From Pelecanus crispus (lineage: Eukaryota > Chordata > Aves > Pelecaniformes > Pelecanidae), in assembly GCF_030463565.1 (NCBI RefSeq), contig NC_134662.1, positions 4,751,001 through 4,815,000 of the forward strand: a stretch of 64,000 bases of DNA. Direction: 5' to 3'. This document shows, one piece after another, positions 52,297 to 64,000 of the stretch (the stretch's first letter is position 1; every line of letters begins with the position of its first letter). A program made the position numbers and the translations under genes. The notes under the pieces were generated by a model, which did not search any database, was not told the origin of the DNA, and was given only the letters and a program-made list of their open reading frames with translations.

Positions 52297-55200
52297 ACTC
52301 TTGGCTTTCTCCTCTACTACTTTGCAGGCGCTTCCTGTTTTGTCTCAAAGTGTGTAAATTTTGCCCCTTGCCCCCATCTCTCACCCCTCCACTATGCAGC
52401 CCAAACCACTTCTGACTTCATAGGAGCCAATGTATTTATTTTTTTTTTTTCCTCTCCATTTTTTATTTATGCCGTAAAACTTACGGAGCAGTGGTGGCAC
52501 AATTCAGTAAATGATGTAGTATAACCTTAGTTCCTCCTTTCTAAAAATATACACTGTCACTTTCAAAGGTTTTATTGAATCTGTTACCTAATCAACCAGA
52601 TCTAGCTATGGGAACCTGGGTGGGAGACATGGTTTATTCCAGAACCCTTCAGTGGTAGAGGCTTTCCGATTCATGTGCCCGTTGACGTATCACAAGTGGT
52701 TAACTCTTCTTTGGATGCGCCCAGTCCAGCCATAAGTGTGGGGCCTCGCTATTTTTCGCAAAGATTCTGAAACTGGCACTGCACTAAAAAAATCATGGGT
52801 GTCCTTTAGGGTTTTTGTTGATCTTAGCAAACCTGTTGTCAATTTGATATATCAGTTGTATTCTTTTGGTCTGTTCTGTAAGGGCCATGGTCATTTGGCA
52901 GCATACATTATCTCATGCATCAGTGGTCATGGAGAATTCAAATGAAAGGTGTGTTGCTTTTGTCGCTCTTAAATTCTAACCGTCTCTTGGTCTTGAACGG
53001 ACTGATGTGTGCAACTTCTCCGTTGGAATAAAAGGATACTCGTGTCCTACCCTGAGTATTTGATCAACAGTGTCTTTAAGCAACAGCCGATGGAATGGAG
53101 CTGGGTCGGCACCCTGCAGGCAGCACTTGGCTGGATAAGCCTGGGAGCACCTCGGCAACTAGATCTACTTCTGTGTCTCAACTGCCGGCTCTGAGTAACG
53201 GTACGTTGTATTCTCCTGCGATATCGGCGTGTCTGGAATGGAGTCCAGGACTTGGAGTTGATCAAAATGTGAGCTTCCATGGTCTCTGATGAAGACCAAT
53301 CTCTTTCGGACTGTGACAGTTCAGTGCCTGTTGCCTGTAACCCTTCACTGACTCTTCAGTAAGAGCCAAAACGGAGACCTGTAAGTCGTCTAGGTGGATT
53401 CAGAGGTTCAGAGACTAAAAGGAAATGAGCATCATCACCCGAAGGGGACAGGAAAGGTGTAGCTTAGTAACGATGTCTTGTCTGCTTTAACGTAAGAAGC
53501 TGACTTCACACTGTGTTAGTTTAAATTGTTGCATTTATAGCTGTGTTTTTTCCTTGTTCACAAATCCTAAACACCAATTCAAGAAATCGCACGAATGTTT
53601 TTCTAGAGATCCTGGATAAGCCTCGTTCTGAGTGGCTGCAGTGGCCCCGAGCTTTGAGGGTTTCTGCTGTCCCCTTCTCCACGGCATCCCTGTCCAAGCG
53701 GGGGACGCCGCGTGTTCAGGTTTGGGGGCGAAGGGAACACGAAGGGCAATAAACTGTTGCCGACGACCGTACGTTGCAAGGCAGAACCTTAGGAAGAGCA
53801 GGGCACGGCTCGCATTGCATTTTTAAATGTACGTTTAGGCACCAAGTTTCTGATGCAGTGAGTGAATTTAACTTAACACCGAGTAGTTTAGAACTTTGTA
53901 TCTGCCTCAAAAAACGTTACCTTTTTGCTATGGCAGTAACCTCCAAATTACTGGAATGTCGTTGAAAATGCCAACTGTGTTGGTGAAGATAAAATATACT
54001 TGGGTTTCCGTGTGATTTACTGGCGATGGCAAGAGGACTCCTCCCAGAGTTACGCTGTCAAAAAGTGCTTTTGTGCAAAGTGCAAGACGTTGACTGAAGA
54101 TGCCGCGTTAGCATCTGGCCTCGCAGGGATTACCTGAAGCTGAAACTGAAGAATCCTTTGAAGAGCTGTGAGATACCAAAAGAGGAAACGAACGTGCAGC
54201 TGGTGGTAAAGTGTGACCAATTTGTGTGTTTAGCAAAGCTGCAGCCTTGCAGTAATGTTTGTACAGTGCTTTGAAGTTGTAAAATGCTGTATAATTCTTG
54301 ATTGATATGGCAAGGTTTGAGCTTTGCTGACTTCTCTGCTAGACAGAGTGATGTACTATTAAAGAGAGTTGGCAGTTCCTTCCTGTTGTAAACCCCCGTC
54401 TTTGTTCCCTCTGTGTCTTTTAAAAATGATCTTGTTGGTTATGGGAGCCTTTGAAATATTTCAGATATTTTTAGGAGGTTAAAGAAAGTTGCCTTTTTAA
54501 AGTAGTTCCGAAGTGATGGAGAAACAAGTCTTCAAAGGGACGTGACTAAGTGTCAAACTGGTCGTGGTTTGGTTTTGGTTTTTTTTTTTTTTTTTGCATT
54601 GGTGGCTGTGTACAAGCAGTATGGATTTCTGATACCCTCAGTGAGTCTTTTCTGCATCCGATCTGAAGCGAGAGCTCCCTTCCTCTCTCCTTCCTTCTTC
54701 AACTCGCTTTCCACGCTGCTGCTGGCTCAAGAGTGCTGTCCTCGAGCTATTGCACTTTGATCCTATATTCACGTCTGTTTAGCACATGGTAAGCGTATCG
54801 GGTTTGAATGTTGCATGGAAGATCTTACTTGCCTAACTGTGACTTCCTGGTGCCTTAGTGCATTGAAAACAACAAAAATGTTTAAAAAAAACAAACCCTG
54901 GGGTTTTGCTGACCACACTGTTTGTATAATACCTAGCTCCTCTGACTACCAACTCTTGTTACAAAGTGACTGAGATTTAGTGACCCTCAGGGGTTTTTTG
55001 TATATGTCTGCATAGTGGTATTTTTATTGTTTCTGTTACCAATGTACACTAAAGGTTTGGGTTTTTTAATGAAAACTTGTGATACTTGTCAGAGATCAGA
55101 ATTTTGTGTTTTTAGTTGAATAGCGCATCGCATCTTTTTTCAAAAGTTGAAGCAGCAGAAACGTTTCTTGATAGTAGGGGACGACGAGTCCTGTCTCGGA

Positions 55201-58200
55201 GCAGCTCCTTCCAGCAGACTGTCCTGCTCGCAGGCGTCTGTCCTGCATTAAACAGCGCTGGAGCTTGCACCCAATGCGAGCGATTAGGTGTGTGCTGGGT
55301 AAGTTTAGAATATTAAAAAAGCTAGGCACTGCCTTATTTCTAACATAAAAATACACTAGTGACTGATGTGCAGGGAAACTAAAGTTTTGTTTAGGTTAAT
55401 TCTTGATATCACATGATCACTTTTTTTTAGGGGAGAAGTAGTAACAAAAAATACAGAAGAGTTAGAGATGGGGAAATGTTGAAAGAAAGGATAGACTTTA
55501 CCATGTTCTGTCCTCCGCTGTGAATTCAGAGGCAACTGTGGCTGAGCAGCAAAGTCTGTGTTTGTTTGCATTGATGGTTGACTCCTGGAGTTTGCTGGGT
55601 CAGTTTATTTTGTCCGAATATGTTCAGTCGGGTAACGTTGGCATGTTCAGCTTTCAAGGTGTTTCTTGTTTCTGTCCTTGGAAGTTTTTCAAGACCGTAA
55701 TGAACGATGCCTTGAGCAACCCGCTCTGCGTTGGGTATTGCCCGTGCTTTGAGCAGGAGGCTGGAGGTGACCTCCCAGGGTCCCTTCCCACCGATAAACA
55801 CCGGGAAGTGCAAAATGCAGCAGAACCCGTGGCTGGAAGGTTTGTTTCTGTACAAAGCTGGCAAGCTGCGGAGGACTGTTAGCAAAGCTTGTGGAGTTTG
55901 CAAGCATGTGCAAAAAAATTTTTGACAAGCCCTGAAAGCACATTGTGCTCTAAAGAACAGGGAGTGGCAGGATGGAGATCCAGACCGGGAGGGGAGGACG
56001 GGAGCTGCTCCGCTCCCCGTCTGCCTGAGGCGGCGACTCAGTTTGGGCCGAGGCTGTCGTGGGTTTGAACTCTTTACCACAGGAGTATTTAAGGTGGGCA
56101 GAAGTTTTTAGATGCATTTCACTAAGAAGATGTGTTTAGATGCATTTCGCTGTAAGAGGACAGGCTTTTAGAATCATTTAGATATGTTAGATGTGATTTT
56201 AAAGAAAAAAAAAAAGACTTGTTTTCTTAGCCTTGGCATGACGTGAAGCACCAGCAGCGTGCTGGTTTGGATGTCTGGGATGCATCCCGGTGACTGTTGG
56301 GAACTGGTTGCCGAGCCGGGTTGTGATGAATCCAAAGGACGTGCTTAACCCAAATGCTGTTTTCCGCATCCCGGTAAACGTGCCAAGCTGTTAGTAAACT
56401 CCACGCGCGTGCCGTTGTTTGGGGTTGTACCGACAGCTCTGTGGGGAAGGCTGTGAACTTGGCTTTGGAGTAGGATCGGCTGGAAAATGGGTTTCCTTCC
56501 CTCTCCGGTGCGTGCCTTACGCAGCAGTTTGGTCGTCGGTGTTTGGAGTGTTTCCCGTGAGGCAAATTTTGAACATGCTGGACATTAATCTTAAAATTTT
56601 CACTCTATACTTGGTAGTTATAATGGGTGTAACTTCAAAGCTTTATTTTTTTTGGTGACCTCCTTTTCACTGGCCTTAAGGGCAAAGACTAAGCAGAAGT
56701 CTTGGATTTTTTTCTAACACTGCAGCTATCAGCTATGTTACCACTTACCGTTTCCTGGCTTGTTTGTATACCACTGGCTTCATTTTTTGCTTTTAAGATT
56801 TTTTTTTTTAAAGTCCTGCATATCTGTAATAGGAAAACTAATTTGTTTTCCTGGATTAATGACATCAGCCTGGCAGCAGAGAAATTGTGCGACACGCTGA
56901 CCGCGACCAGAGAGATTCCAGCTGATCTCTCTCCGCGTCAGGTTTTGTCTTACATTTTTTTTGATGTGTAACAGAGAGTGGGAAATCCTTTTCTTTAAAG
57001 AAGAGAGGGTTGCATTTACCTGGGAGCAGCTCAGGGTATTTTTGGGAGGTATTTTGCAGAGGATGTGCTGGCCGCTGTGCCCAGAAGGGGGTATTGCATC
57101 ATGGCTTTGGTTAAGCACAGGCTGACCTTCACGCCGTGCTGACTGCGCTTTCGGGTTTCTCCGCTGCTGGTTCACGTCTGTGCCCTGGCAGCAGAGAGCG
57201 CGGCCCCGGGGTCTCGTCTAACAGCTGATAGGGGATGTTTGCCACTAGCGATCACCCGAAAAGGCTGAGTCAGCAGGCTGTCCAGGTGGACTGGCTATGC
57301 CAGCTGACAGCTTACTTATAGGTCTAATGGTTGCATCCAGCCTACACTAAATGACTTACTGTCACGGCATCAGCTTGCAGAGCTCGTCCTGAAACGCGTG
57401 CGCTGGCAGCAGAGTTATATTTTATATAAAAGATGCGTGTCGTCTTGCGAGTTTAATGTCAGGGAGGAGATAGGACTTCTAGAACCTCATCTTTTTTTAA
57501 CTACTGGGGGGGGGGAACCATCTTCGAGGTATTCAAAAGGCTGAACCTGGCCTGCAGGGAAGAACATCTTTAACTGAAACAAGGGAATGAAATACCAGCT
57601 TTCAAATTCCCTTTAACACTGAGATTCTGGTTTTAAGGGCAAAACTCTCCTAGTGTGTCCCCAAAGATGAAGAACTAAGGCTCCCTACGTGTGTGACTTG
57701 AGAATTGGGTTGTTCTAGGAATTAAAAGTCTTATTGGCGGTCGTAATGCTTTTTGAGGAGTCTGCGTGGCTTTAACCTTTCTGGTAGAGTTCCAAGTTTT
57801 GCTGATGTAAATGTGAAAGTATTCAGCTGGCGAGATCAAAGGGCAGCACTGTTAAAACTTGACCCTATTTCAAGTGTGGATTTTTTTTTTTTTTCTTGTA
57901 TGGGAGGTGGCTGGCTGAAGCAGCCTTGGGTGACACAGGGTGAGCAGGCAGCCTGTGGATCAGCGTTTGCCGCTGCGGACGAGGTTTTCCACGGGTCATC
58001 GCCTGCTCTCATGCTCCTTCCCCTAACCAACTCCGCAGCAGCGTCCGGAGGCGAGAGACAGCCCTCCGGGAAAGCAAAGCTGCCCTGCAGCTGCCTTGTG
58101 CACGATGAGGACGGTAATTTGTGCTCTTTGTGCTATAACTCTGCTTTTAATTTCCTTGCCTTTGTGGCCGAAGCAAACTTTATTTGGCTAGCGAGTAGCA

Positions 58201-59045
58201 GTAACGTTTCACTCCGCCTCGTTGCTGCCAGCTCCATAAACTCGTCCCTGTTCGCTCTTCAGTGAATCGCGGTGCTGTAATCCCTGGGACGCTGCTGTTA
58301 AACACGCACGGCGCTTTCATTTTTTTGAGACACGCGATATTGGGCGGTCCAACAGGTCGAATGCTCTCCCCTGCTTCGATAAGCGGCGTGCGTGTGCGAA
58401 AAGGGGCGAGGGGGCATCGAGGCAGCGGAGTGAGCTGGTGGAGAGCAGGGCTGGCTGCCTGGTTCGTTCCTCAACGGCGGCTCTCGGGGATGTGGGGACA
58501 TGGGATGACAAATCACTTGCTGTAAGAAACAGCCCGAAACCTGAATGGATGGTCGGAGCTGAGTCACTGCCTTCTCTGCGCTACAGTTGTGCTGATTTCC
58601 AAACGCATTCATTTCTTATTAATCAGTGCGCAGTGTGCCATTAACAGGCTTTATTGGGTATTCTTAGTTAAACCACCCCGTCCTCGGCTGGTCGCACATC
58701 GCGGCTGAGCATCCGAGAGCGGTTCGCAGCTTTCTGTCGTCCGCAGTTGCTTTTCACTCCTCCGGTCCGTTCAGCACACCCAGCAATCCCAGGCTGGTTT
58801 TTGCAACGCAGCGTCGAGCTTGTGAGTCTATGTTACTTCCAACCTGTCTTTGCAACTTGAATTTTCCTCTTTTGCAAAAATAATTGTCTTGTGGGGCTGG
58901 GAGAAGGTGGTTTTTCCCTGAAAGCTGCATGTTAGCAGAAGGGCTGCCCTCGTGGAGTGACTGTAAATACACTGTTAGTCGAATGTCACGGCCATTGGAT
59001 TTTTTGCATTTATTTTTAAACTATTCCATGTTTGATACTGTGTAT
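52297..59045 (+). other. DDA1 3' UTR and downstream AT-rich region
   Basis: No further coding gene is recognised. Polyadenylation signals AATAAA occur at 53027-53032, 53748-53753 and 59046-59051. If the last is used the 3' UTR reaches 6.7 kb; the earlier ones would give about 0.7 and 1.4 kb. Short interspersed T tracts occur but no tandem arrays. Confidence 0.5.
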
Positions 59046-59051
59046 AATAAA
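59046..59051 (+). terminator. Distal plus-strand polyadenylation signal (candidate for DDA1)
   Basis: AATAAA in GTGTATAATAAATTTGCAG, followed by a GT/T-rich stretch (GATTGTAACTTTCTTCG). It is the last plus-strand signal before the convergent ANO8 3' end. Confidence 0.5.
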
Positions 59052-59351
59052 TTTGCAGAATTTAGAGGATTGTAACTTTCTTCGTTCTTCCTCTACGTGA
59101 CGATACGCGCGAGAGCTGCGGCGTGGCTGCCGGCGGGTGCTTGGCGTCGAACCGCGCCGGTGGGGTTTGCCCTTGTGTCGTTGTCTCAGAGCTTTGCCCT
59201 GCGTTAGAGGACTGCAAAAGGTGACGGCGTCCCTAACGTCCCCTTCCACCTTCCCCAGCGACACCTGAGGTTTGTCCCATGAGCGCATGCACCGTGCAAG
59301 CTGCTGCGGGCAATAATTTAGCCCCACGCCTCAGGCTTGTTGAAATATATT

Positions 59352-59357
59352 TTTATT
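59352..59357 (-). terminator. ANO8 polyadenylation signal
   Basis: TTTATT on the plus strand is AATAAA on the minus strand, in ATATATTTTTATTGCATTTC. It is about 2.7 kb after the ANO8 stop and 300 bases from the plus-strand signal at 59046. Confidence 0.6.
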
Positions 59358-62072
59358 GCATTTCTGCAGGTTTTACAAAAATATGACAAAATAAATTAAA
59401 AAGAAATAAATAACTCCCTTCATTTCTTTTAATTTCCAAAGAAAGAAAACACAGCAAGGAAAAAAATAAGAAAAAAACCAAAACAACCTAACTCTTCCCT
59501 CCTTTGTACAGTAACTGCCTTGAAGAGCAACAGGCGGCCACTTGTAGAAATGCTTTGTATAGAGAAATGTCTAAAAATGCCCTGGACTGTGGGGTCCTGG
59601 CCGCAGCGGGATGCTGCCCTCTCCTCTGGCAAGCGGGGCAGGAATAGATGGTACCAGGACCGCTACTCTCAGGAGGGAAACGGGATAAAAGAAACTCCCT
59701 TTAGGAACCAGCGTGGTGTTCAACAGTGGCGGAGATGAGAGCTGGCTCCGACCAGCCAAACCCAAGCAGAGAAACCAAATGAACCGGAGAAAGGGAGAGT
59801 GCTCTGCGCCCCTGCCTGCAGCCCTGCCCGATCTCGGGGTGCGTGCAGGCAGAGCAGCCAGGCGTGGGGTGAGCCTTGGGCTCTGCAGAGCCCTGTGGGC
59901 CGGGCAGCGGTGCGGCAGGAGGCTGAGCCGAGGCAGGGGTGGGTGTTTTGGGTTACCCGGTACCCCCAGCCGGGCCGGGGTCTTCTCTCCTGCCATCATT
60001 TAATGCTCCGCTGCTCCTGCTCCAGGGCACGGCCGCCGTGGTGCTGGTCTCGCTGGGTTTCCGAGGGCTCGTGTGCCCCAGTTTCCCAGTGCTCCCTTTT
60101 CCCTGGCCCTCGCCCCAGAAATCTCCCCTGCATCCTTCGCTCCTCGCACGGCTGGTGTGGGAGGGCGAGGGGGGTCCAGCGGCCCCCTGTACCCCATGGA
60201 GGGCTCTGCCCGACCTCCACGGCTGCCGGCGGGGAGCCAGCCCTGGCCCTGCGGGTCCTGGGGACAGCAAAGCTCAGGGCTGTCCCCAGCCGATGCGGGG
60301 ATTTTGTCCCAAACACTGGGATTTTGTCACCAACACGGGGATCCTGTCCCTGCCGCAGCACAGGGAGCCCACCCCAGCGGAGGGGACGGTGCCCCTGGCC
60401 CCGGAGAGCACCGGCAGCACCTCGGCTCGTGAGCAGAGCAGCAGATAAAGCCTTTGCCCTCTCCTGCCCTTATTGCTGTATAAAATGGCTTGATTCAAAG
60501 ACCAAAAAAAGTTACATGATGCATGGAAAGAGATGGGGCGGGGAAAAAAACCAACCTGACGTTTTCTACAGCCCAGGCCTTGGGGAGAGAGGGGTGTGCA
60601 GACCCCGCCTGGACCAGGCACAGTGATGGGGTGGCCGCCCGGGGGTCCCCCTGGCTCCCGGCAGCCCCCCGGCTCCCGGCAGCCCTCCGCCTCTCCCCAG
60701 TTTGCTTTGGAAATGGTTGGTGGCTGGCGGGCAAAGCGCAGAGCTGGTGGCGAGGGGCGGGAGGGAGCTGGCAGGGCTGGGTGTCCCCAGCCGGGTCACC
60801 CATGGGCACCGCGTTGGGGTGCTGCCACCCCGTCCTGGCCCCCTAAAGCGAAGCAGCACCGAGCGGAGCCGCTGAAAAGCGAGGAGCAGCCGCATCGCGG
60901 CCCCCTCCCTATGCAGCCGGGGCGAGGACAGCCGCTGTTCAAGGACTAAGACTTAGACCCCGTGGCAGCAAAACCCTTTGCCCTGGCAGAAGCGAAGCTG
61001 CTCCCACCCCCCCACCCTGCCCTTGCCGAGAGCTCGCGGTCCCCCCCCAAGCCCCGCTCCTTCTCCTGGGCTCTGGTGCGAGTGCCTTATTGCGAAATAA
61101 TTCCACGAAATAAGAAAGCGGAGAGGGGAAGGGACCGTCCCGGCTCGCGTTGCAGTCGCTGGGGCCGCTGCCCACACCCGGCCGGGCTCTGCCAACCGCG
61201 GCACCGGTGCCAGCTCTCGCCTCTGCCGCCTCGAGCCGTCGGACGAAGAAGGGGAGAGAGTCGCTCGCGTTGGGTTTTGTTTCGGTTTTAGTGCAAGAAA
61301 TGCTGCCCATGCATGGGAATCCAGGTGGCTGGCGCTCGCCCCCCCTCCCTCCCGGGCTTCAGGCAGGAAAATGTCCCGGTGCTGGGAAGGAATCCACGCG
61401 GAGGCTGCCGGGAGCGGGACGGGGCAGGGCACAGCCCCGGTGCCGGCAGGACCCGGGCGATGGCTGTACGGCACGGGCTGTAGGCACAGATCAATCGGGC
61501 TCCTCTCGCCGCCGCTTCCGCGAGTGCTGCGGTCTCGTCCTCCGCGATCGGAGATGGGGTCCCCGGCCCGGTGGGCTGGGCCCGGTGGATCTGGCAGCAC
61601 CGAGCTCCCCTCTGTCTCCTCGGGCTGGACTGCAGCGTCTCCTTGGGGTGATGGGTGCTGAGCCGGTGGCCGGGACCCCGTGTGCACGGCGCAGAGCTGA
61701 ACCGGGGCATCTCCTGCTCGTGAGCCTGCGGAGGGGCGCAGGAGGGAAACCTGTCGGGATGCTCCATGCGAGGCTGCGGCCGGAGCCTGCCCTGCTCGCA
61801 CCGACAGCGCTTTGCTCAGGTGTCCTTGGTGCAGGATGCAGCCGGAGCTGGAGCCGGGGCGGCGGCGGGTCCCAGCGGAGGGGCTGGAGGGACGCGAGGG
61901 GACGGTGCAGAGGGGGACGGTGCAGAGCGAGGGGCTGGCACCCGGCGGGCTCAGGCCTGGCCCTGCGCTCCCTGCGGCAGGGGATGGAGCGGCGAGAGGG
62001 TGACGATGTCCGCGGCTGCCTGGAGAAGGGAGCGGGCAGCCCCGCTCGCTCCCGCTCCCCCAAAAGGTCCGG
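59358..62072 (-). other. ANO8 3' UTR (probable)
   Basis: This sequence lies between the ANO8 stop codon and the minus-strand polyadenylation signal. It is mixed GC content with no recognisable exon on either strand, and no array or transposable element is seen. Confidence 0.5.
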
Positions 62073-64000
62073 TTAGAGTTTATAGCCCCCACTCTCCTCC
62101 TCTGCCCGGCTCTCCAGCTCCTCTCGGCCCCCCTCCTCCGGCACCCCGTTGAGATGGGACTTGCTGGGGACCGGCCGCTCGCCCGTGTCCGCCGAAGGGC
62201 CGGGCCGGGGCTGGGGGGAGGCGGTGGCTGCGGCACCGTTGCCCCCGGCCCCTTCCGACTTGCCAAAGTTGAAGAGCTTGCCGGGATTGAATGGCTTGGT
62301 GGGTGACTGGACCTTCTCGGTCCCTGCGTCCCGCTTAGTCTCGGGGGATTTCAGGAACTTGAAGCTGAGGAAGCCGGGGAGTTTGTTCTCGCTGCTGGTA
62401 GGGGACTGGGGGGACCTGGCGGTGGCCATACTGCTGGCCCCGGCCCCCCCGGAGAGGAACTTGCCCTGCAAAGGGATGATCTGCTTCAGCTTCATCACGT
62501 TGTTGGTGGCCAGGAGGGAGCTGGGTCGCTTGGGCTTGTCGGAGCCGTGCGAGGAACCCCCGGAGCCCTTCCCTTTGCTCTGGCTCTTCTCGTGGGCCGG
62601 GTCCTGCCCGGCGGCCTCGGGCTTGGCCTCGTCGCGGCTGGACTCGCGTTCCTTGCGGGCCTGGTACTCGGCGTGCCGCTGCCGCTCCTCCTCCTCCCGC
62701 TTGCGCCGCTGCTGCTGCTGGAAGTGGTGCTGTGCCTGCCGCTCGTGCTTCTGTCGACGGGGAGCGCGTCAGCCCCGGGGACACCCCGGGGAGCCCACCA
62801 ACCCCAGGGATGGGGGGGTCCCAGCTCTGTCCTCGACCCCAAGGAGGGTCCCATCCCGGCATCGCCTACCTTGAAGGCCTCGCGGCGCTGGTACTCCAGC
62901 TTGGCCATCTCCTCGGCCACCCAGGCGGGGATGTCGGGGATGGCCACCTGGATGATGTACTTCAGGAACAGGGCGAAGTGCTGCAGGGGGGAACACGGAT
63001 CTGGCTGAGCATCCCCACCCCGGCCCTGTGGGCACCACCGTCCCCTCCCAAAATGCACCCCGCAAGGGCTGGGGGGCCAGAGAGACCCTACAATAACAGC
63101 CTGGGGGATTCTGGGCCCCGCTGTGTTGCCTGGCAGCACCCACTGCCTGCAGGGAGCTGCCGGGGGTTGCAGCAGGGGGTTTAGGGCTGGGACCCCATCC
63201 CTGGAGGGGAAGGTCTGCGGCAGCCCTTGGCTGTCGGAGCCAAGACACCACCTTGTCACGCACCGGGAGACCCTACAATAACAGAAGGCCGTGGAGCGGG
63301 CGGCGGGCGCAAGCACCGTACCTCCAGCACCACCACGGAGATGATGGCTCCCTCGGGGCTGAGCCAGGGGAAGAGGCGCTGGAGCTGCCCACACTGGGCG
63401 ATCAGGTAGCAGTTGACCACGATGGCCAAGATGCCCATGGCCTCCATCACCTTCTGCAAGAGCGATGGTGCCGGGGATGAGCCCCCGGCCAACCGGGACC
63501 CCCGCCAGCCCCACCCCGGCCCCCAGCCTACCTGCCACTGCCCGATGCTCTCGACCCGCTGGCCGAAGGGACGCTGGAGCCCCGTGCACAGCTTGAAGGC
63601 ATCGCTCCGGATCTCGATGATGTTGTTCACCAGGGCGCACATGGCGGCCAGGGGGAAGGCGGAGGAGAAGAGCACCACGTAGCCGAACTGGATGAACATC
63701 TCCTGGTAGTCCTGGAAGGTGTCCTGGGGAGGAAGAGGAAGAGGAAGAGCATGTTGCAATGGGGCTGGGAGGGGGTACACCGCACCCCACCAGCCCCGTG
63801 CCCCCCTTGGGGCCGCTCACCTCGTACTTCTTCATGCAGCTCTCCACCTCCGCCTGCGTCAGCTGCGTGGAGTAGTCCTCCTCCGGCGGGTCAATCCAAG
63901 ATGCCCGGTTGCGCCTCCGCCCTTCCTCCTCACCCTCCTCCTCCTCCCGGCTCTCGGCCGCCCGCCTCCTCCGGCCAGCCCGCGGGACCACTGCCGGCTC
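62073..64000 (-). CDS. ANO8: ANO8 (TMEM16H), C-terminal five exons, partial
   Basis: ANO8 is an anoctamin reported to tether ER and plasma membrane. Exons in transcript order: at least 64000-63821, 63723-63532, 63453-63322, 62980-62870 and 62750-62073; the rest lies beyond the right edge. The first visible exon is acidic/basic low complexity, then SWIDPPEEDYSTQLTQAEVE. Membrane segments follow: FGYVVLFSSAFPLAAMCALV, MEAMGILAIVVNCYLIAQC and ISVVVLEHFALFLKYIIQV, as in the last anoctamin helices. FKLCTGLQRPFGQRVESIGQ and IPDIPAWVAEEMAKLEYQRR are near-identical to human. The cytoplasmic tail is a basic/acidic coiled-coil (QQQQRRKREEEERQRHAEYQ) and VMKLKQIIPLQGKFL. It ends EEESGGYKL at the stop 62073-62075. 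The tail seems shorter than in human, which continues with a long Pro-rich segment. Confidence 0.96.

Overview
The window is nuclear DNA from a bird, most likely a GC-rich microchromosome. Four CR1 LINE copies of avian type, short introns, very GC-rich promoters and many minisatellites point that way, and no L1, Alu or other mammalian lineage repeats were seen. Eight protein genes are recognised from their exons. Their order and strands match human 19p13.11: NR2F6(-), USHBP1(-), BABAM1(+), ANKLE1(+), ABHD8(-), MRPL34(+), DDA1(+), ANO8(-). From general knowledge this block lies on chicken chromosome 28; the species is not identifiable from the sequence alone.

Layout. 1-4475 holds the first two coding exons of NR2F6, which runs off the left edge. 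4476-11900 is the NR2F6 5' flank and intergenic DNA with three tandem arrays. 11970-17164 is a 14-exon USHBP1 gene. 17165-20160 is two large minisatellites with a short unique BABAM1 promoter between them. 20161-22584 is BABAM1. 22585-23850 is another array that runs into the ANKLE1 promoter. 24562-29565 is ANKLE1. 32050-34276 is ABHD8, convergent with ANKLE1. 34277-43400 is gene-poor DNA with a 20-bp array and two inverted CR1 copies. 43627-44201 is MRPL34, with a third downstream CR1. 45569-52296 is DDA1, with a possible long 3' UTR to about 59050. 59340-64000 is the 3' UTR and the last five exons of ANO8, which runs off the right edge.

The genes are not one pathway; they are a conserved neighbourhood. 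NR2F6 is an orphan nuclear receptor. USHBP1 is a coiled-coil partner of harmonin. BABAM1 is a BRCA1-A/BRISC scaffold. ANKLE1 is a LEM/GIY-YIG nuclease. ABHD8 is an alpha/beta hydrolase. MRPL34 is a mitochondrial ribosomal protein. DDA1 is a CRL4 ubiquitin-ligase accessory factor. ANO8 is an anoctamin tether at ER-plasma membrane contacts.

The most unusual property is tandem-repeat density. Thirteen arrays occupy roughly 8 kb between 7.4 and 38.8 kb. Several fill whole introns or press against promoters and splice sites. The right part of the window (after about 45.6 kb) has none and becomes AT-richer. Exon boundaries were placed by hand from splice signals, reading phase and remembered human protein sequence; no alignment was run.
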